Of a stretch of DNA of 64,000 bases, positions 17,469 to 27,246 are shown piece after piece (the first letter of the stretch is position 1; the number at the start of each line of letters is the position of its first letter). The stretch comes from Funiculus sociatus GB2-C1. Its GTDB lineage: Bacteria > Cyanobacteriota > Cyanobacteriia > Cyanobacteriales > FACHB-T130. Where the stretch lies: assembly GCF_039962115.1 (NCBI RefSeq), contig NZ_JAMPKJ010000014.1, positions 43,020 through 107,019 of the forward strand. Direction: 5' to 3'. Position numbers and translations under genes: made by a program. The notes below the pieces were generated by a model. It searched no databases and had not been told where the DNA came from. It saw nothing but the letters and a program-made list of their open reading frames with translations.

Positions 17469-20400
17469 ATGCAGCCAACTCAAGACATCTTGCTTTATAA
17501 CTTAATTAACGCTGCTTCCGGCTTTATTGTCGTTAAAGATAACCAGGGACGCTGGTTGATGGCAAATAACTACACAATAGAGCTATTTCGGTTATCAGGA
17601 GTAGATTATCAAGGTAAGACAAGCTTAGAACTAGCTGCATACACTGATGACAAAAGTCGCGCCGCTATTTTAGCTTGTGCTGCCTGCGATGAGAAAGTTT
17701 GGCGTGAAGGAACTGTCAGCCATAGCGAACAAGTGATTCAAGATGGCGATGGGGAGATAAAGGTATTTGATATCAAAAAAACCCCGCTTTTCAACCCAGA
17801 TGGTAGTCGCCAAAAGCTATTGGTGAATGGAAACGACATTACTCGCGCCAAGCTTGCAGAACAAGCTTCTCAAGAGCGCGAACATCGGCTCCTACGCCAA
17901 CAGACAGCACTTTTGGAACTGGCAAGTCGGAAATATGGGGAACTACAAGCGGCGTTGCGGGAAATTACAGAGGTGGCAGCGCGGACTCTTGGTGTAGAGC
18001 GGGTGAGCGTTTGGTTTTACAATCAAGATTGTTCCCAGATTTGCTGCGCTGACTTGTATGAATTGGGGAATAACTGCCATTCAAACGGGATGAAATTGGC
18101 GGCGGCGGACTATCCTAATTACTTCGCTGCGATCAAACAAAAGCGCGTCATTGCAGCTAGCGATGCTCGTAACGATCGGCGTACATCTGAGTTGGGATCT
18201 TATCTGGAGCTGGGCATTACGTCCATGTTGGATGCGCCGATTTCTGGATATGGGGTAATCTGCCATGAACAGACGGGGACGGTTCGGGAGTGGGCGTTAG
18301 ATGAGCAGAATTTTGCTTGCGCGATCGCGCAAATGGTGGTTTTGGCAATTGAAGAATGCGATCGCCAACGAACTGAGTTAGCACTACGGGAGAGCGAAGT
18401 ACGCTACCGCAACATTGTTGAGGATCAAACTGAACTAATTGTCAGGATTTCACCTGATGGAAAGTTGACCTTGGTCAACGAGGCTTGCTGTCGCTATTTT
18501 GGCAAGCAGCGCCAGGAAATGATTGGTGATGACTTTCTGCAATACATTTTAGAAGAAGACAGAGAAAGGGTAGCAAAGCATTTCGCCGCTTTGAGTCGAG
18601 AAAAACCAGTGGCGATGATTGAACACAAAGTCATACTTTCTAATGGTGAAATTCGCACTCAGCAGTGGAGCGATCGCGCCATATTTGACCAGCAGGGATT
18701 GGTGGAGTTCCAGTCAGTAGGACGAGATATTACCGAGCGCAAGCAAACTGAAGAAGCATTAAAACAAAGCGAAGAAAAATACAAAGTTCTGTTTCAGACA
18801 TTTCCTATAGGAATTTCCATTACAGATAAAACTGGAAATATTATTGAAGCCAATAAAGCATCTGAAAATATTTTATGTATATCTTCTGTAGAACATACAA
18901 ATCGAACTTATGACTGCGAGAAATGGAAAATTATTCGTCCTGATGGTACACCAATGCCAACAAACGAATTCGCTAGTGTGAAACCACTAACTGAAAATCG
19001 AACTGTTAAAAATATAGAAATGGGGGTTGTAAAAAATAATAAAGAAATTACCTGGATCAATGTTACGGCTACTCCTATTATTCTAAAAAATTATGGAGTT
19101 GCTATCGCCTATTCTGACATCACTGAGCGCAAAGCTATGGAGCAGGCTTTGCGGGAAAGTGAAGAAGGTTTGCGATCGCTTCTCAATAGTGCACCTTTGT
19201 TACTTTGGACATCTGACATCAATGGACTGTGTAACTTTTTCAATCAAGGTTGGCTGGACTTTACCGGACGCACCTTAGAAGAGGAACTAGGCAATGGTTG
19301 GGTTGAAAACTTACATCCGGAAGATAGAGAATTACGTCTGGATACGTACCTGTCAGCTTTTGCGGCACGTCAGTGCTTTTTGATAGAATATCGCCTAAAA
19401 CGTGCAGATGGAAAGTATCGCTGGGTTGTGGATAAAGGTGTTCCTCGCTTTAGGAATGGAGGCTTCGAGGGTTATATTGGCTCGTGTTTTGACATTACGG
19501 AACGCAAGCAGGTAGAAGAATTTTTGAGAGCAAGCGAAGCTAAAAATCGCGCCCTTCTCGATGCTCTACCAGATTTAATGATGCGCGTTAGTAAGAAAGG
19601 CAAAATTTTGGAATGTAAAGCAGCGAAAGACATTTTTATGTTAATCGTTCCAGAGGCATTGGTTGGTAAAACCCTATGGGATTTTTTGCCGCCAGAGGTA
19701 GCACAAGAAGGGATGAGTTATATAGAGCGATCGCTCTCGTCTGGCGAAATTCAAACTTGGGAATGTCAGATTATCATTAACGACAGTGTGCGCGAATGTG
19801 AAGCTAGAATCGTCACCTGTTCCCAAGGTCGGGAAGAGGAAGTTTTAGCTATTATCCGCGATATCACCGAACGCAAGCAAGTAGAAGAAGCGTTACACCG
19901 ACGCGAACAAGAATTTAGAGCGTTAGCTGAAAACGCCCCTGATATTATTACCCGGTTTGATAAACAACTGCGTCATCTCTACGTAAACCCAGCAGCTAGA
20001 AAGGCTTCTGGGCTTTCTCCCCAGGAATTCATTGGGAAAACTAATCGGGAGTTGGGTATGCCTGATGATATAGTATTTTTCTGGGAAAAAGCGATGTGGG
20101 AAGTCTGGGAAACAGGCTGCGAAAGTAAGATAGAATTTGAATTTTTAACACCAGATGGTTTAGCACATTATCAATCTAGAATAGCACCAGAATTTTCGGC
20201 AGATGGTTGTGTAGAATCCCTATTATGTGTTACTCGCGATATTAGCGATCGCATTGCTGCGGAAGAAGCACTAAAGAAATCAGAACAGAAACTTTCTCTC
20301 CACGTCCAGCAAACCCCGCTAGCTGTAATCGAATGGAATATTAATTTTGAAATTGTGGAATGGAACCCCGCCGCCGAAGCAATTTTTGGTTATAAGAAAG

Positions 20401-21875
20401 GTGAAATTATCGGTAGTTCCTGTGAAATAATTGTGTCTGACAATGCCAGGGAACAAGTCGATAAAATTTATACTAATTTGCTCACAGGTAAGGGTGGTAA
20501 TCGCAGCACTAACGAGAATATAACCAAAGATGGTAGAGCTATTATTTGTGATTGGTACAACACGCCTTTAGTGGCTCCCAATGGAGAAGTGATGGGCTTT
20601 GCCTCCCTAGCTCTGGATATCACAAATCGCGTGCGAGCAGAAGCAGCACTGCGCCAACAGACACAGCGAGAACGACTGGTAGCAGCTATTACCCAACGAA
20701 TTCGCCAATCGCTGAATTTGGAGGAGATTCTTAACACCGCAGTCACAGAGGTGCGGCAATTACTGGAATGCGATCGCGTTTTCATTTATCGCATTTGCTC
20801 TGGAAAAAGGGGGAATGCGATCGCAGAAGCAGTGGTTCCTGAGTTGCCTAGTCTTCTAGGACAAACTTTTGATGAGGACGTTTTTTCACAAAGCTGCTAC
20901 GAACGTTATAAAAACGGACAGGTTCGCGTAATCGACAACCTGGAGAATGAGGTAGAACCTTGCTTGGTGGCATTTTTGCAACGCTTAGAGGTAAAGGCTG
21001 AACTAATATCGCCTCTGGTTCTGGAATCGGTTGGCTCAAGTTCTAATGAAGGAATTAGAAACTGTGAAGTAGGGACTAGGATAGAGAGGCGAAATTTCGC
21101 AGCTCAACCATTTTCTATCCCCAATCACCAGTCACAAATCCCTAGTAAAGATGCCAATATATCGGCTTTAGTTACTGAAAAACCACAAGTTAATAGCGTT
21201 TCTCTTTGGGGATTGGTGATTGCTCATCAATGTAGTTCAGTACGCATTTGGCAAGCGTTTGAAGTCAATTTGCTGCAACAGCTGACGACTCAGATAGCGA
21301 TCGCTATCCAGCAAGCACAACTATATCAACAGCTAGAGGAAGCCAACTATGAGTTACAGCGTTTAGCTTGCTTAGATGGCTTAACTCAGGTGGCAAATCG
21401 TCGTCGCTTTGACGAATATCTTGAGCGAGAGTGGCGGCGGTTGGCACGGGAAAAAGCACCGCTAGCTTTGATTATGTGCGATATCGACTTTTTTAAACTT
21501 TATAATGATAATTATGGTCATCAAGCGGGAGATAGTTGTTTACAATTGGTGGCCGCGGCTATTAGTCAGATACTGAAGCGTCCTGCGGATTTAGTGGCTC
21601 GATATGGAGGCGAAGAATTTGTGGTGATTTTGCCTTACACTAAGACCCAAGGAGCGCTGAAAGTAGCACAGGACATACGCGATCGCATCCGAGAATTGGA
21701 GATTTCTCATGCTAAATCCCCAATAAGCCCATATATTACTTTGAGTTTAGGGGTCGCCGTTGTGGTTCCTATTCCTGAATATTCCCCCGTTGAACTGATT
21801 TATACCGCCGATCGAGCGCTTTATGAGGCGAAAGCAGCTGGACGCGATCGCGCTATTCTAAAAACTTGCCACTGA
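17469..21875 (+). CDS. Multi-PAS/GAF sensor diguanylate cyclase
   Basis: 1468 residues; ATG at 17469 preferred over TTG 17445. Domains in order: PAS (about 8-130), GAF (145-305), six further PAS/PAC units (about 305-430, 440-560, 565-690, 690-810, 815-940, 945-1065), each closing with a DITERK-like or DISDR-like PAC end, a second GAF (1075-1290) and GGDEF (1305-1465). The cyclase motif is RYGGEEFVV, with RPAD five residues upstream as a product-inhibition I-site. The second GAF is phytochrome-type (LWGLVIAHQCSS) but is split by about 60 extra residues encoded at 21028-21203. No membrane segment; ligands unknown. Confidence 0.9.
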   Translation: MQPTQDILLYNLINAASGFIVVKDNQGRWLMANNYTIELFRLSGVDYQGKTSLELAAYTDDKSRAAILACAACDEKVWREGTVSHSEQVIQDGDGEIKVFDIKKTPLFNPDGSRQKLLVNGNDITRAKLAEQASQEREHRLLRQQTALLELASRKYGELQAALREITEVAARTLGVERVSVWFYNQDCSQICCADLYELGNNCHSNGMKLAAADYPNYFAAIKQKRVIAASDARNDRRTSELGSYLELGITSMLDAPISGYGVICHEQTGTVREWALDEQNFACAIAQMVVLAIEECDRQRTELALRESEVRYRNIVEDQTELIVRISPDGKLTLVNEACCRYFGKQRQEMIGDDFLQYILEEDRERVAKHFAALSREKPVAMIEHKVILSNGEIRTQQWSDRAIFDQQGLVEFQSVGRDITERKQTEEALKQSEEKYKVLFQTFPIGISITDKTGNIIEANKASENILCISSVEHTNRTYDCEKWKIIRPDGTPMPTNEFASVKPLTENRTVKNIEMGVVKNNKEITWINVTATPIILKNYGVAIAYSDITERKAMEQALRESEEGLRSLLNSAPLLLWTSDINGLCNFFNQGWLDFTGRTLEEELGNGWVENLHPEDRELRLDTYLSAFAARQCFLIEYRLKRADGKYRWVVDKGVPRFRNGGFEGYIGSCFDITERKQVEEFLRASEAKNRALLDALPDLMMRVSKKGKILECKAAKDIFMLIVPEALVGKTLWDFLPPEVAQEGMSYIERSLSSGEIQTWECQIIINDSVRECEARIVTCSQGREEEVLAIIRDITERKQVEEALHRREQEFRALAENAPDIITRFDKQLRHLYVNPAARKASGLSPQEFIGKTNRELGMPDDIVFFWEKAMWEVWETGCESKIEFEFLTPDGLAHYQSRIAPEFSADGCVESLLCVTRDISDRIAAEEALKKSEQKLSLHVQQTPLAVIEWNINFEIVEWNPAAEAIFGYKKGEIIGSSCEIIVSDNAREQVDKIYTNLLTGKGGNRSTNENITKDGRAIICDWYNTPLVAPNGEVMGFASLALDITNRVRAEAALRQQTQRERLVAAITQRIRQSLNLEEILNTAVTEVRQLLECDRVFIYRICSGKRGNAIAEAVVPELPSLLGQTFDEDVFSQSCYERYKNGQVRVIDNLENEVEPCLVAFLQRLEVKAELISPLVLESVGSSSNEGIRNCEVGTRIERRNFAAQPFSIPNHQSQIPSKDANISALVTEKPQVNSVSLWGLVIAHQCSSVRIWQAFEVNLLQQLTTQIAIAIQQAQLYQQLEEANYELQRLACLDGLTQVANRRRFDEYLEREWRRLAREKAPLALIMCDIDFFKLYNDNYGHQAGDSCLQLVAAAISQILKRPADLVARYGGEEFVVILPYTKTQGALKVAQDIRDRIRELEISHAKSPISPYITLSLGVAVVVPIPEYSPVELIYTADRALYEAKAAGRDRAILKTCH

Positions 21876-21939
21876 ACATATTTCCTGGTTCCCTTCTGCG
21901 ATACAGGGAACGAAGAAATCCTCCGTCCCCTGTCGCCAA

Positions 21940-22578
21940 CTAACGTTCTACTACTACAGGTGTCCCAATAGCTACCTGTGCATACAAAGCTAAAATATCT
22001 TTATTTCGCATTCGGATACATCCGTGAGAAACTGCTTGTCCCACTAGCTGTTCTTGAGGTGTTCCATGAAATCCAATAAAATTTTTTCCGTCAGTCCAAA
22101 AACCTATCCATCTAGCTCCTAACGGATTATCTGCCCCAGGAGGGATGACTTTCCCAGACCAGGGATGTTCCCAAGCTGGATCGCGTTGCATTGCTATAAC
22201 TTTAAAGGTGCCTGTAGGTGTTTCCCAACCTGCTTTACCAATAGCAATTGGATAACTTCCTTTCACCTGCTTATCTCGATACACATAAACCTTGCGATCG
22301 CTTAATTTGATCACCAACTGAGTATCGGTCAGGGTACTTGTAGGGGACGCTTCCTCAATAGGAAGATATAGAGATGGTGAACCCAAAGGAGGCAATTTTG
22401 GTTCTGTAACAGGTGACAATTCCAGAGGAGGATTTCCCTCGTTAGTATTTGCTGCACCTTCTTTTGTTGTCACTTGGGCAGAAACCTGTTGTCCCAGTGA
22501 AAGCGCTACAATTGTTACACTTAAATAGAAAAGTTTGAAACTTTGAAGTAGCGAGTTGCCTCTAATAATTGCTGCCAT
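21940..22578 (-). CDS. L,D-transpeptidase (YkuD/ErfK family)
   Basis: 212 residues. An N-terminal hydrophobic segment (about 14-33, ending VSAQ) is a signal peptide or anchor. The YkuD domain spans about 85-210: LVIKLSDRKVYVYRDKQVKG at its start and the catalytic HGTP...SHGCIRM near 172-191, with the nucleophilic Cys in SHGCIRM. These enzymes make 3-3 cross-links in peptidoglycan or attach proteins to it. A Pro/Glu-rich linker (residues 40-80) separates anchor and catalytic domain. Convergent with the large sensor gene. Confidence 0.92.
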   Translation of the reverse strand: MAAIIRGNSLLQSFKLFYLSVTIVALSLGQQVSAQVTTKEGAANTNEGNPPLELSPVTEPKLPPLGSPSLYLPIEEASPTSTLTDTQLVIKLSDRKVYVYRDKQVKGSYPIAIGKAGWETPTGTFKVIAMQRDPAWEHPWSGKVIPPGADNPLGARWIGFWTDGKNFIGFHGTPQEQLVGQAVSHGCIRMRNKDILALYAQVAIGTPVVVER

Positions 22579-22867
22579 TTCTTGCCTCTACTCTACGACT
22601 ACTATCAAATCTTGCTTCACAGCCAATAAATCAAACAAAAGCAGACAAATTTAATTTTATCCCTAATTTATCCCATCGGTAAGTTTTTTTAAAACTAAGC
22701 GATTAATATTTGTACTACTAATGACCTATACATTCAGGTAGATTTCCATTAAAACAAAGATGGCTAGTATTTGGAAGATTAACTATGCCATGAATCAATT
22801 CATTGTCGAATAGGATTTGTACCGATAGTTGGCTTTGTTACTAAAATATTTTCGAGGAGAGAGTGAA

Positions 22868-23296
22868 ATGCGTCTTCAAAAAACGAAAGTAATGACAGGT
22901 ACGATGTTAACACTGTTGCTCTCCGGAGTATCAGTATTTCCAGCGATCGCGCAATCACCAGCCTCAACACAGTCCCCAGGCCAAACGCCAATGACTCCGG
23001 CTGGACAGCAGATGAACCAAACGCCAATGACTCCAGCTGGGCAGCAGATGAACCAAACGCCGATGACTCCAGCTGGGCAGCAGATGGATCAAATGCAAAC
23101 CGAGCAAGAGGGAACTACAGATTCTACCCGCACCAATAGAATTCGTCGGCAAGAAGTGATTGAACAGCGCCGGACAATTGAAACTAGACCAGTTACCAGA
23201 CCTACCAACAATCAGACCGAACCTACAATAACTGAGCCTGTTGATACTACACCAGAGGCTACCCAAAATACAGCTCCTGTAAGAGCGCTTTGGTAA
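22868..23296 (+). CDS. Exported low-complexity protein with 12-residue repeats
   Basis: 142 residues, function unrecognised. The ATG at 22868 has an excellent GAGGAGAGAG upstream and starts a signal peptide (MRLQKTKVMTGTMLTLLL... ending PAIAQ). The mature chain is Gln/Thr/Pro-rich and contains three 12-residue repeats of QTPMTPAGQQMN. A basic centre (RTNRIRRQEVIEQRR) and an acidic Thr-rich tail follow. It looks like an intrinsically disordered periplasmic or cell-wall protein. Confidence 0.65.
   Translation: MRLQKTKVMTGTMLTLLLSGVSVFPAIAQSPASTQSPGQTPMTPAGQQMNQTPMTPAGQQMNQTPMTPAGQQMDQMQTEQEGTTDSTRTNRIRRQEVIEQRRTIETRPVTRPTNNQTEPTITEPVDTTPEATQNTAPVRALW
22981..23088 (+). repeat. Three tandem 36-bp coding repeats
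   Basis: Units at 22981-23016, 23017-23052 and 23053-23088, each starting CCAAACGCC and ending CAGCAGATGRA, differ at only a few positions. The period is a multiple of three, so the reading frame is kept. Near identity of the DNA suggests recent expansion. Confidence 0.9.
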
Positions 23297-23410
23297 CTTT
23301 GTAGCAATGTTTGACAATTGATTCAATGATTTAACATTATTGAACAATGTAGCGATGTCGTTCTCTGGAGCGACATTTTTCATTTTGGGAATGCGATCGC
23401 GCTGTGACAT

Positions 23411-23455
23411 CTAATCGATTAACTTCTTCCCATTGGGAAGAAGTTAATCGATTAG
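23411..23455. terminator. Perfect 21-bp hairpin between convergent genes
   Basis: The left arm (23411-23431, starting CTAATCGATTAACTTC) and right arm (23435-23455) are exactly complementary around a three-base ATT loop. It lies between the converging repeat-protein gene and rimM and may act as a bidirectional terminator, although no clear U-tract follows on either strand. It is unusually long and perfect for a simple terminator. Confidence 0.6.
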
Positions 23456-23459
23456 GCAC

Positions 23460-24119
23460 CTAAACGTCCAGCAATCCCTGAGGCGGCGTAATCTCAATTC
23501 GTCCGGCTTGCAAGTCTACCACTGGCACAATCTCTTTCACAAACGGGATCAAGAGGTTTATTGGCTGTGGCGGTTTGGAGCGGATTTTTTTGATTTTACT
23601 GGTTCTGGTGATTTCCCCTTTGCTGGGTTTCTCTGTTTCCTCAACTGAGGGGACTGCTGGCTCGTGCCGCTTCACTTCTAGTAGAGTATTACCAGCAGCG
23701 ATCGCATTCACCACAACACCAAGATTTTCTCCGGTGGGTTGGTTAATCACTTCCAAACCAATCAAGTCCATAACATGAAATTCGTCTTCTTCCAGGGTTG
23801 GGCGATCGCTTGCCCTCACCAGTAACTTACAACCTTGCAACGCCTCCGCTTGGTTCCGATCATCTACGCCCATCAGTTGCACGACGTATATCTTTTTACC
23901 GGGAATATATCGTCCTGTCACTAATTCGACTGGTTGCAGTTCCGTTTCCCCCGGCCGCAACAGCCAACGCACTCCGGGTTCCTCAAAGCGTTCCGGAAAG
24001 TCCGAGTCAGGATAAACTCGTAACTCGCCCTTCAACCCTTGGGCTGCAACAATTGTACCGATTTCTAGCCAGTCATCGGATGAGAAATTTTCTTTAGGTG
24101 AGCTGCTTATCAATTCCAA
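23460..24119 (-). CDS. rimM: Ribosome maturation factor RimM
   Basis: 219 residues. The N-terminal RimM domain reads [19 protein letters not shown], and the PRC-barrel domain begins near [15 protein letters not shown]. The C-terminal [17 protein letters not shown] and [13 protein letters not shown] are typical. RimM binds S19 and helps 30S head assembly. Residues about 155-188 are a Lys/Glu/Pro-rich insert in the barrel, longer than in model RimM. The start is a TTG at 24119; no ATG is available upstream of the conserved domain. Confidence 0.92.
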   Translation of the reverse strand: MELISSSPKENFSSDDWLEIGTIVAAQGLKGELRVYPDSDFPERFEEPGVRWLLRPGETELQPVELVTGRYIPGKKIYVVQLMGVDDRNQAEALQGCKLLVRASDRPTLEEDEFHVMDLIGLEVINQPTGENLGVVVNAIAAGNTLLEVKRHEPAVPSVEETEKPSKGEITRTSKIKKIRSKPPQPINLLIPFVKEIVPVVDLQAGRIEITPPQGLLDV

Positions 24120-24283
24120 CGTTCTCTACTTCTTACCTATTAAAATATTATAATTTTGAAGTTAGTTTTGGTAGCAATTTTATTTACCATCAATTGATCT
24201 TATAACATTTCTCTCTTGATACCTTAAAAAAAATTAGGAGTTATTAATTTAAAACTAATAACTCCTAATTCTCCCAACCTATA

Positions 24284-25222
24284 CTACCTAAGCGACTTGA
24301 CGCTGCGGCGGCGACGGAATAAGCCAAGTAGACCGAACCCAATTAAAGAGCTAGTAACAGCAGGTTCAGGAACTTGGGTAGCAGCAAGACCGACAATATT
24401 GCCAGAATCAGCACTACTGAACGTCCCCAAAGTTGTAGCAGCACCAGTAGTCAAATTGATGTTGTAGATATTGGAACCGGAAGCTGCATAGGCAGTATTC
24501 ACTCCACTAGCAGGAGAGAAAATGTCAAAGCCTCCGGTGGAACCAAAGTCAATGCCTAGCGAACCGATTGTAGTTAAGGTTCCGTTATTGGGAGGACTCT
24601 GCAAAACTAAGGTGTCAAGGTTGGCATCAATCCCAAACAGCTGAGTTGTCCGAGTTGGGGAGGGCGCTCCCGCGAACGAATTAGTGTAAGCCGCAGCTGT
24701 GATACTAGGGTTAGCTCCTTGGTTGGCATCTCCAGCTGCATAGGCTAAGTTTCCATCTGGTTGAGTACCTGGAGTGAGGAGATCAAAATCTGCAACCGCA
24801 CCTGTATCCACGTTGAGGCGGAAGTTTTGGTCATTGCTAGCCACAAGCCGTAGGCGGTCTACGACTGGGTTGAAGTCCACTCCTGATTCGATTCCTCCAC
24901 TGAAGGGAAGGGAGAGTGTACTGACAAAAGTTGCCGCACCTGTGGAGGAGTCAATGGTGTAGATTTTGTTAGTGCTAGAGATACCGTAGAGCTGACGGTC
25001 AGCTGGACGAAGGTCAATGCCTAGCAAGGTGCCATCAACTCCAGTGACACCCACAGTTTTCTTGACCTGAGAAAAGTTGTTATTGAAGAAAACAAGGGTG
25101 TTACTGTCGTTTAAACCGATTAGCTGGAGGGTTGCTGCCGCAGCTGTGGCAACATCAAGCAAATTTAACACTGTTGCTGCTGCGATCGCACTGAGGACTG
25201 TACCAAACTTATTAAACTTCAT
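24284..25222 (-). CDS. DUF4394 protein with PEP-CTERM anchor
   Basis: 312 residues. Signal peptide 1-29 (ending ATAAAA). Residues 30-280 match the DUF4394 pattern of repeated beta-strands: LQLIGLNDSNTLVFF, GIDLRPADRQLYGIS, GVDFNPVVDRLRLVAS, GNLAYAAGD and FGIDANLDTLVLQSP. The tail VPEPAVTSSLIGFGLLGLF followed by RRRRS is a clear PEP-CTERM sorting signal. An AGGAGATATT ribosome binding site precedes the ATG. Extracellular or outer-surface role inferred; molecular function unknown. Confidence 0.85.
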   Translation of the reverse strand: MKFNKFGTVLSAIAAATVLNLLDVATAAAATLQLIGLNDSNTLVFFNNNFSQVKKTVGVTGVDGTLLGIDLRPADRQLYGISSTNKIYTIDSSTGAATFVSTLSLPFSGGIESGVDFNPVVDRLRLVASNDQNFRLNVDTGAVADFDLLTPGTQPDGNLAYAAGDANQGANPSITAAAYTNSFAGAPSPTRTTQLFGIDANLDTLVLQSPPNNGTLTTIGSLGIDFGSTGGFDIFSPASGVNTAYAASGSNIYNINLTTGAATTLGTFSSADSGNIVGLAATQVPEPAVTSSLIGFGLLGLFRRRRSVKSLR

Positions 25223-25489
25223 GGGAATATCTCCTGATAATTTCTCAAAGCTGGAGAGCGAAATTTAGACAACCCTGCAAAGCAGCGTAAATCTACGTAG
25301 CTTTCCAATCGTCCTGCTCTAGAGTACGCAGAAGTTCCCAGTACGGTTTTTTCTCAACAGCTAGTTTTACCTAATCTTTAAATTAGCCGTCCTTTTTTGG
25401 CATATTTATGAAATTTTGATGAAGAAATAGTCGAAACTACGGATAGTAGAAATACGCCTAGCAAAAGTAGAAACTCGCTACAATTATTT

Positions 25490-26770
25490 TTAACTTAGCG
25501 CTGCCTTCTGATAAACCTGTTCTACCACCTTAGCCAAACGCTGCATCCCAGTTTCAATTTCCGGATCTGTAGCCGTGAGGCTGATGCGGATACACTGTTG
25601 CTTGTGCGCCCATTCTTCTCGCAAACCGGGGAAGAAAGAACTACCGGGTACAACAATTACACCTACCTGTTTGAGTTGCTGATAGAATTCCCAGTCAGTA
25701 ATTGGTAAATCTTCCAACCACAACCAAGCAAAGATTGCGCCTTCGCCGCGATGCAAAAACCAAGGTAAATCCTTGGGCATTGAACTGTCTAAAGTATTTT
25801 CTACTACATCAAATTTTTTCTGATAGTATGGGCGAATCACATTTGTAGCGATATCTGCAAGAGTACCGCTTTCAATGGCACGGGCCGCGATCGCTTGTCC
25901 ATACCGAGACGAATGGATACACATATTCGTCTGGAAACACTCCAGCACTTGAATCATCCGCTCATCCCCAATCGCAATCCCAATCCGCTCTCCCGGTAAA
26001 CCCGCCTTCGATAAGCTCATGCAGTGCAGGATATTATCGCCAAACAAGGGGGTCATCTCTGTAAAATTTAATGCCGGGAATGGTGGCGCATACGCAGAGT
26101 CTATCAACACAGGTACATTGTAAGGCGCAGCCAAAGCCGCAATCTTGCGAACCTCATCATCTGTTAGCACGTTGCCCGTAGGATTGCAGGGACGGGAGAA
26201 TAAAACGCAACCAGTATTCTCAGTAATAGTCAGTTGGCTAAAGTCCGGGCGATACTTAAATCTGTGAGCAGGGGCATCAATATCCAAAGCAGGCTTATAG
26301 GCAAATAAGGCCTCTGGCACCAAAGTAATCCCACCGTAACCCGTATAATCTGGACTCAGGGGGAGAATAATTTGCTTAAGTTCGCCGCTGGTAGTGTAAC
26401 CCCCAAAGGCATTAGCAGCAAAGAAATACAAAGTTTGGCTGCCTGGAGTAATTAATACATTCCGAGCAGTCAACTCCAACCCATAGCGACGATTAAAATC
26501 GTTAACCACCGCGTCAATCAAAGGCTGATATCCTTGACTTGAGCCGTAACGGCAAACTACCTCGCCGTAATCCGAACTAGACAGCAATTCTGTGGTATAG
26601 TCGCGCCACAACTGCTCAACTTCCGGCAAAATCACCGGATTTCCAGCGCTTAAATTGATAAATTCCTGCCCACTACCTGCTTGCAAAGTTTCAATAATGT
26701 CCTTCATAATGGCGCGAACACCAGTTAAACGAGACATCTGATCGCCAAATTGAGTCAGGGCAGGGTTCAT
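25490..26770 (-). CDS. avtA: Valine-pyruvate aminotransferase (AvtA type), class I PLP
   Basis: 426 residues. Fold type I aminotransferase: INLSAGNPVILPEV near the N-terminus, SSQGYQPLIDAVV, substrate/PLP contacts SRPCNPTGN and DSAYAPPFP, and the PLP-binding Lys in SLSKAGLPGERIG. The RISLTATDPE segment carries the carboxylate-binding Arg. The PVILPEVEQLW and LTARNVLITPGSQ context fits AvtA, which interconverts valine or alanine with the corresponding keto acids. Substrate preference is inferred from family resemblance. Monocistronic. Confidence 0.82.
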   Translation of the reverse strand: MNPALTQFGDQMSRLTGVRAIMKDIIETLQAGSGQEFINLSAGNPVILPEVEQLWRDYTTELLSSSDYGEVVCRYGSSQGYQPLIDAVVNDFNRRYGLELTARNVLITPGSQTLYFFAANAFGGYTTSGELKQIILPLSPDYTGYGGITLVPEALFAYKPALDIDAPAHRFKYRPDFSQLTITENTGCVLFSRPCNPTGNVLTDDEVRKIAALAAPYNVPVLIDSAYAPPFPALNFTEMTPLFGDNILHCMSLSKAGLPGERIGIAIGDERMIQVLECFQTNMCIHSSRYGQAIAARAIESGTLADIATNVIRPYYQKKFDVVENTLDSSMPKDLPWFLHRGEGAIFAWLWLEDLPITDWEFYQQLKQVGVIVVPGSSFFPGLREEWAHKQQCIRISLTATDPEIETGMQRLAKVVEQVYQKAALS

Positions 26771-27246
26771 AGTCAGCGGTAAAGGGTAATTGGGAAAAAG
26801 GTAAGGGTTTTATCCCTAATACCAATTTAACTGCAAATGCCCCAGCACTTATGTAGAACTACTTCTCTTTCCGTTGTTTCCTTGTTTTGTGTCCTAAGCG
26901 CAGATCCCAGCAACGCGGCGTTGAGGTTCATAATTCCTCGTTCTCCCTTCCATGAGCAAGGACAAAATTGCTTAAAAATCAGATTAGTTTATGTAAAGTA
27001 TCTTAAATTTGCCTTAAAAAACAATAAACAGTGTAAAAAATAACTTTTTGTCCTGGTAAATTTGGCAAGCTATAACTCATTCCTGATACGGTTATATTCT
27101 CAACCGTGAATACTCCTATCCCGATTCAGTATATGAGTGTGAGCCGAACGAGAAATAACGAGATCGGGATTGGCCTAATCTGAAACCTATCTTCACTCTC
27201 GTTTCTCGTGAAGAATAAGCCTGCTACCGTGAATTAAATCGAATTT
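26771..27246. other. Intergenic region upstream of glgP
   Basis: No convincing gene. ACGAGAAATAACGAG (27148-27162) faces CTCGTTTCTCGT (27198-27209) as an inverted repeat with a short bulge, and ATCCCGAT (27117) faces ATCGGGAT (27163). These could fold the glgP leader. I see no recognised riboswitch. Confidence 0.4.

Noticed and set aside
22981..23088. CRISPR-like tandem repeats
   Set aside because: There are no spacers; the units are directly adjacent, in frame and encode protein.
26837..27043. 68-codon frame upstream of glgP
   Set aside because: No ribosome binding site, no domain, AT-rich tail of Lys/Asn; looks non-coding.
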